A stretch of 54,062 bases of DNA from Terribacillus halophilus. Its GTDB lineage: Bacteria > Bacillota > Bacilli > Bacillales > Amphibacillaceae. The notes below the pieces were generated by a model that saw nothing but the letters and a program-made list of their open reading frames with translations, made no database searches and was not told the origin of the DNA. The position numbers were made by a program, and so were the translations under genes. Shown piece after piece: positions 38,041 through 48,332 of the stretch. The stretch covers positions 1-54,062 of the forward strand of contig NZ_FMZB01000017.1 of the NCBI RefSeq assembly GCF_900101385.1. The letters run 5' to 3'. Every line of letters begins with the position of its first letter. The first letter of the stretch is position 1.

Positions 38041-38492
38041 GTTGTCTCATCTCCTTGAGTTATGATCTTATTTAGCAAACGGTTGTGAAGAGACAATAAT
38101 GTCTCGATTTCCTCCGTGCTGAATTCAGAAATGCTCTCCAATCTTTGCAAATAGGTTCGGTAAGCTGTCTTTTTCTGCTCCAGTCCCTTTGGAGTCAGTG
38201 ACAGTACGATGGCTCGCCGGTCGTGTGTCGAGCGCTCCCGTTTTACCAATTCAGCTTGTACAAGCCTTTCAACCGTTTCGCTAACTGTACTCTTGCTCGC
38301 ATTTACCTTTTGAGCAAGATCGTTTAAGCCAGTTCCAGGCTCGTCCGCTAATACTTTCAGGATGTGCAGCTGCACGACGGTCACACCCAATTGATCAGCA
38401 TTGTGCCAGAATTGCTTGTGAAAAGCTTGGTTCAAACAGCGAAATGATTGGACGACTTGGCTGATTTTTTCCTCATCAGTCAAAGTTGTCAT
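38037..38492 (-). CDS. MarR-family transcriptional regulator
   Basis: 151 aa winged-helix regulator: LHILKVLADEPGTGLNDLAQKVNASKSTVSETVERL is the HTH, followed by the beta-wing with ERSTHDRRAIVLSLTPKG. Probably represses itself and the downstream transporter via the palindrome 18 nt before its start. The GAGGGG SD directly abuts the ATG; a TTG three codons in (38483) would be better spaced, so the exact start is unsure. Confidence 0.88.
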   Translation of the reverse strand: MTTLTDEEKISQVVQSFRCLNQAFHKQFWHNADQLGVTVVQLHILKVLADEPGTGLNDLAQKVNASKSTVSETVERLVQAELVKRERSTHDRRAIVLSLTPKGLEQKKTAYRTYLQRLESISEFSTEEIETLLSLHNRLLNKIITQGDETT

Positions 38493-38509
38493 CCCCTCAA
38501 CAAAAAAAT

Positions 38510-38525
38510 AGTTCGCATGCGAACT
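38510..38525. promoter_or_regulatory. MarR operator
   Basis: Perfect 16-bp palindrome AGTTCGCATGCGAACT, between the promoter -10 and the marR start: the expected site for a MarR dimer. Confidence 0.8.
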
Positions 38526-38540
38526 GTTTCAGTAGGAACC

Positions 38541-38568
38541 ATTCTACTCCTCTTTTGTAAAAATGCAA
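38541..38568 (-). promoter_or_regulatory. marR-MFS sigma-A promoter
   Basis: Minus strand TTGCAT (38568-38563), 16-nt spacer, TAGAAT (38546-38541). The operator lies about 15 nt downstream of the -10. No gene is visible from 38570 to the spoIIE promoter. Confidence 0.65.
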
Positions 38569-38719
38569 TATAGAAATTTCGTAGAAAACGCTTCCTGCGA
38601 AAAATAAAAGTTTTCTGACAAGACGTACGGAACAAGAGCTTATTACGACAAGGAAAATTGCCGCAAAAGAGCTTTTGGTGTCCAAGCTGTGTTGAAGCCG
38701 GTGAGAAGGTATGGGATTA

Positions 38720-38785
38720 AGTCGAAATGTTTTTAGGTCTCGCTCGGTTCTTTTGACAAATTGTGAAGAGTGGATGTGGTTAAAT
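38720..38785 (+). promoter_or_regulatory. spoIIE Spo0A-activated promoter
   Basis: TTGACA (38753-38758), 21-nt spacer, TTAAAT (38780-38785). The over-long spacer is the hallmark of Spo0A-activated sigma-A promoters such as spoIIE and spoIIG. A 0A-box-like AGTCGAA lies at 38720-38726, and TTTGACA/TTGTGAA near the -35 are weaker matches. Confidence 0.7.
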
Positions 38786-38874
38786 GACCTTATTCAAATA
38801 AGAGTTTGTCCCGGGGTAGGCCATGGTATGTACACAGAGCCTCGGTAAATATGTGGATAGGAGTGTTCAATGAA

Positions 38875-41334
38875 ATGGAGACGGTATCAAGAAAGAAATG
38901 GGGCATCTATGGTGTGGAGCAAAAGCGATTCGAGAATTGGAAGAAGAAGGGGTTTGAGCTTGCGAAACTGTTATTGATCGAGAAGGCATGGCTTTTGGCA
39001 CTAGTAGGCTTCTTACTTGGACGGGCAGTGGTATTGACCACAGTTTCACCTTTCGCAGTGGCATTCCTGGCATCCATCTGGCTAACTAGAAGAAAAAGAA
39101 TGCTGCCGATCACACTGGCTACAGTTGCAGGTGCTTGTACCTACCAGTGGACACACGGCTTGTATATAGCAGGTGCTGCATTTGTCCTTTATTTCTTAGC
39201 TATGCTTTGTAAGAGGATTCCGCACCAAATTCGGGTGATGGCGGTGCTCGTTTTCCTGGCAAGTGCACTGCCGAGGATGCTGGCCTTCTCTTATGAAAAT
39301 ACATTGTCCAGCTTCGATTGGATGATGATCGGCGTCGAAGGCATTCTTGGTTCTGTGCTCTTTATCATCTTTATGCAAAGCATTCCGCTATTATCCGTTA
39401 AAAGATATTATCCGGCATTAAAGAATGAAGAAATTGTCTGTTTGATCATTTTACTTGCCTCGGTTCTGACGGGCACGATCGGATGGCAGCTTCAAGGCGC
39501 TGGGGTCGAGCAAATTTTCTCCCGTTATTTTGTCCTGCTGCTGGCCTTGATCGGGGGTGCGGCGATGGGTTCGACAGTCGGGGTAGTTGCTGGGTTGATT
39601 CTCAGTCTAGCCAATGTTGCCAGTCTCTATGAGATGAGTCTCCTGGCTTTTGCTGGATTGCTTGGCGGTCTATTGAAGGATGGGAAGAAATTCGGTGTGA
39701 GCATCGGTCTAATTATAGGAACATTACTTATCGGTGTGTATGGACAGGAGCAGGGTATGCAGGAGGTGTATCCATCCTTGCTTGCATCGGCAATTAGTAT
39801 TCTGCTGCTCGTTTTGACGCCGGACAGCTGGATTCGGCGTATGTCCCGCTTCGTTCCTGGCACTGCTGAGCACAGCCAGGAACAAGAGCAATATTTGCAA
39901 AAAGTGCGCGATGTTACGGCTAATCGCGTGCAGCAGTTCTCCAATGTATTTGATGCATTGGCAAAGAGCTTCACCACGCCGGATCGGGCGGCAGAAGATG
40001 TGCGGAATCGAGAGACTGATTTCCTGCTTGGCAATGTGACGGAGCAGACGTGTCAGCTGTGCTTTAAAAAGGATCGATGCTGGGGGGCGCAGCAGTTTGA
40101 TCGTACCTATCAATTAATGGAGAGTCTGAAGGAGGATATGGAGGACGGCGGGCCGCCGAATAAGCTGCTGGAGCGGAACCTGGAATCCCACTGTGTCAAA
40201 TCGAAAAAAGTGGTGGAAACGATGAAGCATGAGCTGAGTTTCCACCAAGCAAATCAAATGCTCCGGCGGCAAGTACAGGAAAGTCGCAGGTTTGTCGCAG
40301 ACCAGCTGAATGGTGTATCGGAGGTAATGGGAGACTTCGCAAAAGAAATCGTCAAGGAGAAGGAGAATCACGAACATCAGGAAGTGGAAATGATGGCCGC
40401 TTTACGGGCGGCTGGCTTAGTCGTGGACAAGCTGGATGTGTTTTCTCTGACCAAAGGCGGCATTGATATCGAAATGCATGTATCCATACAAGGGTACCAT
40501 GGCGAGGGGCAAAAGCTGATCGGTCCCATTCTATCCGACATTCTGGGGGAGAGTGTCGTCGTGACGAAGGAAGAAATAGCGCCGTTTCCGGATAAATCCT
40601 GTTTCCTGGCGTTTTCATCCATCAAAAAATTCATTGTGGATACAGGGGTGGCACATGCCGCAAAAGGTGGGGGGTTCGTTTCGGGGGATAGCTTTTCCAC
40701 GATCGAACTAGGGGCGGGCAAGTATGCAATCGCAATCAGTGATGGTATGGGAAATGGAGATCGGGCACATGAGGAAAGCACCGAGACGCTACGACTGCTG
40801 CAGCAGATTCTGCAGTCCGGAATCAGGGAAGAAGTGGCAATCAAATCAATCAATTCGATCCTCTCGCTCCGCTCCAATGAGGAGATATTCGCTACATTGG
40901 ATCTGGCAGTCATCGATTTGCATGACGCAGCGGTCCAATTCCTAAAAATCGGATCGACGCCAAGCTTCATCAAGCGAGGTGATCAGGTCATTAAAATAGA
41001 GTCTGGCAATTTGCCGATTGGTATCGTGCAGGATTTGGAGGTGGATGTTGTCAAAGAGCAGCTGCAGCCGGGCGATTTGCTCGTCATGATGAGTGACGGT
41101 ATTTTTGAAGCTCCACGCCATGTGGAGAATACAGATATCTGGCTGAAGCGAAAGATCAAGGAAATGAAAACAACCGTGCCGCAGGAGATGGCCGATTTGC
41201 TATTGGAGGAAGTTGTTCGCCACCGCGAGGGAGAGATAGAGGATGACATGACCGTCATGGTGGCCTCCATTGACAGGAACATGCCGGAATGGGCTTCCAT
41301 TCCTACTTATAAAAAGAAAGTGAAGGAGGCGTAG
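38875..41334 (+). CDS. spoIIE: stage II sporulation protein E
   Basis: 819 aa from the ATG at 38875 (AGGAG 11 nt upstream; in-frame upstream starts lack a better SD). N-terminal membrane region of about ten helices (about 35-315), central FtsZ-interaction and coiled-coil region, C-terminal PP2C phosphatase: GDSFSTIELG, AISDGMGNG, MMSDGIFE, EIEDDMTVM carry the metal-binding Asp residues. Dephosphorylates SpoIIAA to activate sigma-F and shapes the polar septum. Confidence 0.95.
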   Translation: METVSRKKWGIYGVEQKRFENWKKKGFELAKLLLIEKAWLLALVGFLLGRAVVLTTVSPFAVAFLASIWLTRRKRMLPITLATVAGACTYQWTHGLYIAGAAFVLYFLAMLCKRIPHQIRVMAVLVFLASALPRMLAFSYENTLSSFDWMMIGVEGILGSVLFIIFMQSIPLLSVKRYYPALKNEEIVCLIILLASVLTGTIGWQLQGAGVEQIFSRYFVLLLALIGGAAMGSTVGVVAGLILSLANVASLYEMSLLAFAGLLGGLLKDGKKFGVSIGLIIGTLLIGVYGQEQGMQEVYPSLLASAISILLLVLTPDSWIRRMSRFVPGTAEHSQEQEQYLQKVRDVTANRVQQFSNVFDALAKSFTTPDRAAEDVRNRETDFLLGNVTEQTCQLCFKKDRCWGAQQFDRTYQLMESLKEDMEDGGPPNKLLERNLESHCVKSKKVVETMKHELSFHQANQMLRRQVQESRRFVADQLNGVSEVMGDFAKEIVKEKENHEHQEVEMMAALRAAGLVVDKLDVFSLTKGGIDIEMHVSIQGYHGEGQKLIGPILSDILGESVVVTKEEIAPFPDKSCFLAFSSIKKFIVDTGVAHAAKGGGFVSGDSFSTIELGAGKYAIAISDGMGNGDRAHEESTETLRLLQQILQSGIREEVAIKSINSILSLRSNEEIFATLDLAVIDLHDAAVQFLKIGSTPSFIKRGDQVIKIESGNLPIGIVQDLEVDVVKEQLQPGDLLVMMSDGIFEAPRHVENTDIWLKRKIKEMKTTVPQEMADLLLEEVVRHREGEIEDDMTVMVASIDRNMPEWASIPTYKKKVKEA

Positions 41335-41398
41335 GAAACGTATATTATCTTCTTTTCCCGTCGAAGATGGAGATAACGAATGGAGAAGAGGGATAACG

Positions 41399-42139
41399 AT
41401 GAAACCGAGTACGCTGAAACAAATCCTGCTCATAACAGATGGATGCTCCAACCGCGGGGAAGACCCGGCAGCAGTTGCTGCATTAGCTTATGCTCAACAT
41501 ATTACGGTCAATGTAATCGGTATTCTGGAGGAGGGACATGCTGAACATTCAGTCAGCCTCGAGGAAGTGGAGAATATTGCAAAAGCAGGAGGCGGTGTCA
41601 GTCAGCTGATCTATAAGCAAGCGTTGACAGAGACCGTCCAAATGGTGACAAAGCAGGCGATGACCCAGACAATCGAGGGTGTCGTCAATCAGGAACTGAA
41701 GCAGATTCTAGGACCTGGCAATACATTGGACGACCTGCCGCCGGATAAAAGAGGGGACGTGCTGGAGGTTGTCGAGGATATTAGTGAAACGGCTAATCTG
41801 GAAGTGCTTATCCTTGTCGATACGAGCGCCAGCATGCACCATAAGCTCCAAGTGGTGAAAGAAGCACTGATCGATTTGTCGATCAGCATGAATGCACGAC
41901 TTGGCAATAACAAGTTCGCCATATTTGGTTTCCCTGGAAAAAGAGAGGCGGCTGTAAAGGTGATGGATTGGACCGAGCGGCTGGAAAATGTGTCTTCTGT
42001 CTTTCCGAAGCTTGCTACAGGCGGCGTGACACCGACCGGGCCTGCGCTGCGGGAAGCGTTGCATGAATTCAGCCGCCAGACGCTCGGGAAGCGGTCGGCA
42101 AATGACGGGATGACCGAATATGAAGAATTCGGCAGCTGA
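41399..42139 (+). CDS. yabS: von Willebrand factor A domain protein YabS
   Basis: 246 aa, as in B. subtilis (about 245). VWA/Rossmann domain with ILLITDGCSNRGED at the start and the MIDAS-type DTSASMHHK (about 140) and TGPALRE loops. The function is unknown; its place between spoIIE and the kinase yabT suggests a sporulation role or kinase partner. The end overlaps yabT by 20 nt. Confidence 0.9.
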   Translation: MKPSTLKQILLITDGCSNRGEDPAAVAALAYAQHITVNVIGILEEGHAEHSVSLEEVENIAKAGGGVSQLIYKQALTETVQMVTKQAMTQTIEGVVNQELKQILGPGNTLDDLPPDKRGDVLEVVEDISETANLEVLILVDTSASMHHKLQVVKEALIDLSISMNARLGNNKFAIFGFPGKREAAVKVMDWTERLENVSSVFPKLATGGVTPTGPALREALHEFSRQTLGKRSANDGMTEYEEFGS

Positions 42140-43034
42140 AATACGTACTGGCATCCGTTTGTCAGGGAAATGGCACCATGGGGATTACCCGTTGATTCGA
42201 AAACTCGGAAGCGGGGCAATCGGCTCTGTGTATCTGACAGAAAGAAATGGCATCCATGCAGCCTTGAAAATCAGTGATAAACGCACCTCGATGACAATGG
42301 AAGTGAAAGTGCTGCAATCACTGAAAAAGGTCCAGGGATATTTCCTCGGGCCTTGTTTGTTTGATACCGATGACTATGTCAGCCCGAGCGGTCAGCTATA
42401 TACCTTTTACGTCATGGAATATATCCAAGGGAGCCGGCTCGATACGTACATCAAAGCAAAAGGACCAGAGTGGCTGCCGGTATTGCTGCTGGGACTGCTT
42501 GATGACTTAGACCATCTTCACCGGTCGGGGTGGATTTTCGGTGATTTGAAGCTTGATAATCTGGTCGTCAGCGAAAAACCGGCCCGGCTCCGATGGGTGG
42601 ATGTAGGGGGGACGACACAGCTGGGGCGTGCAATCAAGGAATATACCGAGTTTTATGACCGCGGACACTGGGGGATGGGAAGCAGGAAAGCAGAACCGTC
42701 ATATGACTTGTTCGCGCTTGCCATGACTGCGTTGGAAATTTTGAATGGCGGAAGGTTTGCAAAAGGCGAAACACCGAAAAATTCGATCAAGAAGGCATTA
42801 CACGGCGCCGGGAAGCTGCGCCCCCTTTTGGAGAAAGCATTGACGGGCAAATATACCGACAGTATCGGAATGAAGCAAGATTTGGTGAAGCTCTTGATGA
42901 AAAAGAAGTCGCCGACGCCAGTCTCTCCGCCTTCGAGAATGACAAAAAGCAACCGACGCAAGACAGGACTTGGAGAAAGCATCGTACTAAGTGTCTATGC
43001 TATCATTTGCTATGTGATATATCTGCTGCAATAA
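42120..43034 (+). CDS. yabT: Hanks-type Ser/Thr kinase YabT
   Basis: 304 aa. Gly-rich loop LGSGAIGSVYL (about 30-40), ATP lysine in HAALKIS, catalytic GDLKLDNLVV (HRD reduced to FGD), and DVGG in place of DFG: a diverged but probably active bacterial kinase. Basic C-terminus and one final transmembrane helix (IVLSVYAIICYVIYLL). B. subtilis YabT is DNA-activated, phosphorylates RecA and other DNA proteins, and acts at the septum early in sporulation. Somewhat shorter here (B. subtilis about 338 aa). Confidence 0.9.
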   Translation: MKNSAAEIRTGIRLSGKWHHGDYPLIRKLGSGAIGSVYLTERNGIHAALKISDKRTSMTMEVKVLQSLKKVQGYFLGPCLFDTDDYVSPSGQLYTFYVMEYIQGSRLDTYIKAKGPEWLPVLLLGLLDDLDHLHRSGWIFGDLKLDNLVVSEKPARLRWVDVGGTTQLGRAIKEYTEFYDRGHWGMGSRKAEPSYDLFALAMTALEILNGGRFAKGETPKNSIKKALHGAGKLRPLLEKALTGKYTDSIGMKQDLVKLLMKKKSPTPVSPPSRMTKSNRRKTGLGESIVLSVYAIICYVIYLLQ

Positions 43035-43096
43035 ACTTTTTGTCTAATCACATCAATGGTACGATAAAAGCAGCAATTACATAAGGATGAAGGTAA

Positions 43097-44515
43097 ATGA
43101 AACAGACTGTGGCAGCATTTATGGACAGACATGATTTATGGAAGGAAAACACGACTATCCTGGTAGGTGTATCCGGTGGACCGGATTCGATGGCACTTCT
43201 CCATTTCCTGAAGGAACATAGGGGGCAGAAAGGCTGGCATATCATTGCGTTGAGTGTCGATCATGGATTGCGTGGAGAGGAATCCAAGCAGGATACCGCA
43301 TTCGTGAAATCAATTTGCGAAAAATGGGGAATTAGCGCAGAAGCTGTAACAGTGGACGTTCCATCCTGGAAAGAAATATATCAGCAAAGTACTCAAGTCG
43401 CAGCCAGGGAGATGCGTTATCGCTATTTTGAGGAGTGCATGCATCATCATAAAGCAGACGCTTTGTTTCTCGCCCACCATGGTGATGACCAGGCAGAAAC
43501 GATTCTGATGCGTCTGGCGCGCGGTTCCAATCCCGCGGCCGTCAGTGGTATGGATATCCGGAGGTCATTTGCTGGCGGGGAAATCATCCGGCCGATGCTG
43601 TCGTGCAGCAAATCGGAAATTCAACAATATTGTGAACAACACGATATACCGTATCGCATCGATCCTTCCAATGCCACGGAGGATTACACGCGTAATCTCT
43701 TCCGGCATCGGGTACTGGCTCCGATAAAAAAGGAATTTCCTTCCTTTCATCAACATGCCCAACGCTTTAGTGAAGCTCTTAAAGCGGACGAGGCATACCT
43801 TGAGGGACAGGCTGCAAAGTTGTTCAAAGAGCTGGTGGAATATGATGCTGCGAAACAGTCAGCAGCCTTTGAAATAGAACGATTTTCTACATACCCGATT
43901 GCTTTACAAAGAAGAGTGTATCATCTAATATTGATGTATCTGTATCAAGCGCTTCCGGTGGATTTGCATCATCGGCACGAAGCGCAATTTTTTGAACTGA
44001 TAGCTAGCTCTAAAGCAAACAGCTCACTAGATTTTCCGGCAGGATTACAACTGACAAAGTCTTATGGCCATATGACGGTTTCTTTCCGTAATGAGGAAAA
44101 AGACTTATTCCACTATACATTACACGCTCCCGGATGCGTCACGTTACCTGATGGATCTCTATTAAAGGCTACTTTTACCCCTCACCCAAATGAAAACAAT
44201 TCCAATATCTTCGTATTGCCCGTTGACGATGTCACCTTGCCGTTACAGGTACGCACAAGGAAAAATGGCGACAAAATGAAGCTGCGCGGAATGAGAGGGA
44301 CGAAAAAAGTAAAAGATATTTTCATTGATGAAAAAATTCCCGTTTCTAGGCGGCGGGTTTGGCCGATTGTGGAGGATGCGACTGGCACTATTTTATGGCT
44401 TATCGGTTTGAGAAAAGGGGAAACAGGCAGAACAACAGGAGAAACAGGCAGCTATTTGTGTCTGTGCTACCAAGCGAAAAATGGGGAACAAACAGGAGGA
44501 CCGAGCAATGCATGA
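43097..44515 (+). CDS. tilS: tRNA(Ile)-lysidine synthetase
   Basis: 472 aa. PP-loop SGGPDS at 26-31, [19 protein letters not shown], and two C-terminal TilS domains ([29 protein letters not shown]). Converts C34 of tRNA(Ile2) to lysidine. Overlaps hprT by 8 nt, as widely in Firmicutes. Confidence 0.95.
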   Translation: MKQTVAAFMDRHDLWKENTTILVGVSGGPDSMALLHFLKEHRGQKGWHIIALSVDHGLRGEESKQDTAFVKSICEKWGISAEAVTVDVPSWKEIYQQSTQVAAREMRYRYFEECMHHHKADALFLAHHGDDQAETILMRLARGSNPAAVSGMDIRRSFAGGEIIRPMLSCSKSEIQQYCEQHDIPYRIDPSNATEDYTRNLFRHRVLAPIKKEFPSFHQHAQRFSEALKADEAYLEGQAAKLFKELVEYDAAKQSAAFEIERFSTYPIALQRRVYHLILMYLYQALPVDLHHRHEAQFFELIASSKANSSLDFPAGLQLTKSYGHMTVSFRNEEKDLFHYTLHAPGCVTLPDGSLLKATFTPHPNENNSNIFVLPVDDVTLPLQVRTRKNGDKMKLRGMRGTKKVKDIFIDEKIPVSRRRVWPIVEDATGTILWLIGLRKGETGRTTGETGSYLCLCYQAKNGEQTGGPSNA

Positions 44516-45059
44516 TGAGATTGAGAAGATATTGATTACGAAGGAAGAGATCGAAGCAAAATGTGCTGAGATCGGCAGACAGCTTACAGAGGAATATAAA
44601 GATTCCTTCCCGCTTGCTATCGGTGTGTTGAAAGGTGCCCTTCCGTTCATGTCCGATGTGCTCCGTCATATGGATACACATCTTGAGATGGATTTCATGG
44701 ATGTGTCCAGTTATGCCGGGGGCATGACATCTACCGGTGAGGTGAAGATCGTCAAGGATTTGGATACAAAAGTGGAAGGCAGAGATCTTCTGATCATTGA
44801 GGATATCATCGACAGCGGTCTTACACTGAGCTATCTGGTTGACTTGTTCAAATACCGGAAAGCGAAGTCGATTAAGATTGTCACACTGCTTGATAAGCCT
44901 TCGGGCCGTACGGCGAAGATCCAGGCGGACTTGGTCGGTTTCCACGTGCCGAATGAATTCGTCGTCGGCTATGGTTTGGATTATCAGGAGAAGTATCGTA
45001 ATTTGCCATATATCGGTGTTCTGAAACCGGAAGTGTATGGCGGCGCCCAAACCGAATAA
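44508..45059 (+). CDS. hprT: hypoxanthine-guanine phosphoribosyltransferase
   Basis: 183 aa from the ATG at 44508 (SD AGGAGGA, spacing 7). PRPP-binding [16 protein letters not shown], flexible-loop [13 protein letters not shown], and C-terminal [21 protein letters not shown]. Salvages hypoxanthine and guanine; in B. subtilis it also binds (p)ppGpp and associates with TilS. Coupled to tilS. Confidence 0.96.
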   Translation: MHDEIEKILITKEEIEAKCAEIGRQLTEEYKDSFPLAIGVLKGALPFMSDVLRHMDTHLEMDFMDVSSYAGGMTSTGEVKIVKDLDTKVEGRDLLIIEDIIDSGLTLSYLVDLFKYRKAKSIKIVTLLDKPSGRTAKIQADLVGFHVPNEFVVGYGLDYQEKYRNLPYIGVLKPEVYGGAQTE

Positions 45060-45110
45060 ACGGTATCGGCATGGAATAGCATCCTTTTACATAAGGTAAA
45101 GGGTATTTAG

Positions 45111-45140
45111 TTGTATAGCATGTTTTTCGTATGGTAGTAT
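45111..45140 (+). promoter_or_regulatory. candidate ftsH promoter
   Basis: TTGTAT (45111-45116), 18-nt spacer, TAGTAT (45135-45140), 36 nt before the ftsH start. Confidence 0.5.
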
Positions 45141-45175
45141 TTACTATAGTTTTCTCGTTTGGGAGGAGGTAGGCA

Positions 45176-47224
45176 ATGAGCAAAGTGTTCCGTAATACCC
45201 TAATGGTTATAATTATATTTGTAGTCATTATCGGTGTGATCAACTTATTCAGGAATCAGACGAATGAAGTCGAACAGTATGACATTAACAAATTCAGGAC
45301 CACACTTGAGAGTGGTGACATACAAAGCATGACCGTCCAGCCTACTAACAATATCTATACGTTAAGAGGAGAGACGGAGGATAACAAGCAGTTCCAGACT
45401 GAGATACCTCAGAACGAACAGCTGATGAGTGATATCCTCAATACTGCAAATGAACAAGGTGTTAAGTTGAATGCAGATGAAGAGCCGCAGCCAAGTTTCT
45501 GGCAGACGCTGCTGACATCCATCTTCCCGATCTTGCTGCTTGTCTTGATCTTCCTGTTCTTCATGAGCCAAGCCCAAGGTGGCGGCAGCCGAGTGATGAA
45601 CTTTGGTAAGAGCAAGGCGAAGATGTACAACGAAGAGAAGAAGAAAGTGAAGTTCCGCGATGTAGCCGGAGCGGACGAAGAGAAGCAGGAGCTTGTCGAA
45701 GTTGTCGACTTCCTAAAAGACCCTCGTAAATTCTCTGCTGTCGGCGCCCGCATTCCGAAGGGTGTCCTGCTTGTAGGACCTCCAGGTACTGGTAAGACGT
45801 TGCTTGCCCGTGCGGTGGCAGGGGAAGCTGGCGTTCCATTCTTCTCTATAAGTGGTTCGGACTTCGTAGAGATGTTTGTTGGGGTCGGTGCATCCCGTGT
45901 GCGTGATTTATTCGAAAATGCGAAGAAAAATTCTCCGTGTATCATCTTTATCGATGAGATTGATGCTGTAGGTCGTCAGCGTGGAGCTGGTCTGGGCGGC
46001 GGTCACGATGAGCGTGAACAGACATTGAACCAATTGCTTGTCGAGATGGATGGTTTCGGTGCCAATGAAGGTATCATCATCATCGCTGCGACAAACCGTG
46101 CAGACATTCTCGACCCAGCCCTTCTCCGTCCTGGTCGTTTCGACCGTCAGATCACAGTCGACCGCCCGGATCTAGGCGGACGTGAAGCTGTCTTGAAGGT
46201 ACATGCCCGCAACAAACCGCTTGATGAGTCCGTTAACCTGCGTACAATCGCAATGCGTACGCCAGGATTCTCCGGAGCGGATTTGGAGAACCTATTGAAC
46301 GAAGCTGCACTGGTAGCTGCACGAAATGATCGTAAGAAAATCGTCATGGTTGATGTCGATGAAGCGATTGATCGTGTCATTGCCGGTCCTGCGAAGAAAA
46401 GCCGTGTCATCTCCAAGAAAGAACGAAATATCGTCGCTTATCATGAGAGCGGACATACTGTCATCGGTATGGTGCTCGACGATGCGGACATGGTGCATAA
46501 AGTGACTATCGTTCCCCGAGGTCAGGCTGGCGGTTATGCAGTCATGCTGCCGAGGGAAGATCGTTACTTCATGACCAAGCCGGAATTGCTTGATAAGATT
46601 ACCGGATTGCTTGGAGGACGTGTTGCCGAGGAGGTCATCTTCGGGGAAGTAAGTACCGGAGCACATAATGACTTCCAGCGAGCGACGAATATCGCCCGCA
46701 AAATGGTTACCGAGTACGGTATGAGTGATAAGATCGGTCCGTTGCAGTTCACAAGCAATGGCGGGAATGTGTTCCTTGGCCGTGATATCCAGAATGAACA
46801 AACATACAGTGATGCAATCGCTTATGAAATCGATCAGGAAGTACAAAACTTCATCAACCAATGTTATGCGCGTGCCAAACAGATTCTTACGGAAAACAAA
46901 GAGAAGCTGGAGCTTATCGCTCAAACATTGCTTGAGATCGAAACATTGGATGCTTTCCAAATTCAAACATTGTTTGATAAAGGACGTCTGCCAACAGAGG
47001 AAGAGGTTGCCGCTGAACGCAGCAAATCCGATAAAAAATCCAACCTGACAAAGGATGAAGATGAGGAAGTAACTGTCACAATCCAGCCGCAGGAAGAAAA
47101 GGAAGTAACACCAGCCGATGATAATGCCATCGATGAGGATACTTCCGCTCCGCGGGAGCAGTCAGGTATACCAGAAGATGAACCGCGCCAAAACGGCGGT
47201 TCGGATGATCGTCCAAGATCATAA
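45176..47224 (+). CDS. ftsH: ATP-dependent membrane protease FtsH
   Basis: 682 aa. Two membrane helices (about 7-25 and 112-130) around an external domain, AAA domain with GPPGTGKT (Walker A) and [12 protein letters not shown] (Walker B), and zinc protease site HESGH near residue 425. The C-terminal tail is acidic and disordered. Degrades membrane and regulatory proteins, including Spo0E in B. subtilis. SD GGGAGGAGG. Own terminator follows. Confidence 0.97.
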   Translation: MSKVFRNTLMVIIIFVVIIGVINLFRNQTNEVEQYDINKFRTTLESGDIQSMTVQPTNNIYTLRGETEDNKQFQTEIPQNEQLMSDILNTANEQGVKLNADEEPQPSFWQTLLTSIFPILLLVLIFLFFMSQAQGGGSRVMNFGKSKAKMYNEEKKKVKFRDVAGADEEKQELVEVVDFLKDPRKFSAVGARIPKGVLLVGPPGTGKTLLARAVAGEAGVPFFSISGSDFVEMFVGVGASRVRDLFENAKKNSPCIIFIDEIDAVGRQRGAGLGGGHDEREQTLNQLLVEMDGFGANEGIIIIAATNRADILDPALLRPGRFDRQITVDRPDLGGREAVLKVHARNKPLDESVNLRTIAMRTPGFSGADLENLLNEAALVAARNDRKKIVMVDVDEAIDRVIAGPAKKSRVISKKERNIVAYHESGHTVIGMVLDDADMVHKVTIVPRGQAGGYAVMLPREDRYFMTKPELLDKITGLLGGRVAEEVIFGEVSTGAHNDFQRATNIARKMVTEYGMSDKIGPLQFTSNGGNVFLGRDIQNEQTYSDAIAYEIDQEVQNFINQCYARAKQILTENKEKLELIAQTLLEIETLDAFQIQTLFDKGRLPTEEEVAAERSKSDKKSNLTKDEDEEVTVTIQPQEEKEVTPADDNAIDEDTSAPREQSGIPEDEPRQNGGSDDRPRS

Positions 47225-47227
47225 AAG

Positions 47228-47256
47228 AAAAGGTCTCCTATCGGGAGGCCTTTTTT
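47228..47256 (+). terminator. ftsH terminator
   Basis: AAAGGTCTCC / GGGAGGCCTTT stem (one wobble) and T-run. Confidence 0.8.
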
Positions 47257-47377
47257 CTCTGTTTGGGTATAGTAAACATATAAAGGGATTTACCTGCTGG
47301 ATTATGATAAGATAAACAATACCTTGTGGACAAAAGACCGTAAACGGTTGATATACAAAAGGAGTGACATTGCTCTT

Positions 47378-48247
47378 ATGGGTGATTATTTAATTAAAGC
47401 AACAGGATTTAACGGAGCTATCCGGGCATACGCCATCCAATCGACAGAATTAGTGGAAGAGGCGCGCCGCCGTCATGATACTTGGGCAACGGCGTCAGCA
47501 GCCCTGGGACGTACACTTACAATCAGTGCGATAATGGGTGCCATGCTAAAAGGAGAAGACAAGCTAACTGTGAAGGTCGAAGGCGATGGACCAGTTGGAC
47601 CGATAATCGTAGATAGTAATGCCAAAGGTGAAGTGAGAGGATATATCACGAACCCGCATGTCGACTTTGAACTGAACTCCATCGGGAAATTGGATGTTTC
47701 CCGGGCAGTTGGTACTGTCGGTACATTGAGCGTAGCCAAAGATCTTGGGCTGAAAGAGATGTTCACCGGTCAGGTACCGATTGTGTCTGGCGAAATCGGT
47801 GATGACTTCACTTATTATTTCGCTAACTCCGAGCAGGTGCCTTCTGCAGTCGGTGCGGGGGTATTGGTCAATCCAGATCATACCATTCTTGCAGCGGGTG
47901 GTTTTATCCTTCAAGTAATGCCGGGGGCCGATGACAGCATTATCACGCAATTGGAAGAGCGAATCGGCTCCATTGCGCCGATATCTACCTTGATCCGGGA
48001 AGGGAATACACCTGAGCAAATCCTTGAGAAGCTGATCGGAGAAGAGAATATTCACTTCCTGGACAATTTGCCAGTTAGTTTCACGTGCCAATGCTCCAAG
48101 GATCGCATCGAGAATGCAATCAAGAGTCTTGGAAACGAAGAAATCCAAGCTATGATCGACGAAGATCATGGAGCTGAGGCAAGCTGCCATTTCTGTAATG
48201 AGACGTATACATTTACTGAAGAGGACTTAAAAGCATTACTCCAATGA
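47378..48247 (+). CDS. hslO: redox-regulated chaperone Hsp33
   Basis: 289 aa from the ATG at 47378. N-terminal substrate-binding fold ([49 protein letters not shown]), C-terminal redox zinc centre CQC...CHFC. Oxidation opens the zinc site and activates holdase function. The GGAG SD is 13 nt from this ATG; an ATT codon in frame at 47369 is better placed, which is odd. coaX, normally between ftsH and hslO, is missing. Confidence 0.94.
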   Translation: MGDYLIKATGFNGAIRAYAIQSTELVEEARRRHDTWATASAALGRTLTISAIMGAMLKGEDKLTVKVEGDGPVGPIIVDSNAKGEVRGYITNPHVDFELNSIGKLDVSRAVGTVGTLSVAKDLGLKEMFTGQVPIVSGEIGDDFTYYFANSEQVPSAVGAGVLVNPDHTILAAGGFILQVMPGADDSIITQLEERIGSIAPISTLIREGNTPEQILEKLIGEENIHFLDNLPVSFTCQCSKDRIENAIKSLGNEEIQAMIDEDHGAEASCHFCNETYTFTEEDLKALLQ

Positions 48248-48332
48248 CCACTCATTTGGATTGACTTTTAGCAGAAATTTGCTTACAGTTAAATAAATCC
48301 AATTAAAATAGTGGGAATTAGGGGGAATAATC

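Noticed and set aside
38575-38600. cre site near GAAAACGCTTCC
   Set aside because: Too few matches to the CcpA consensus and not palindromic enough to support.
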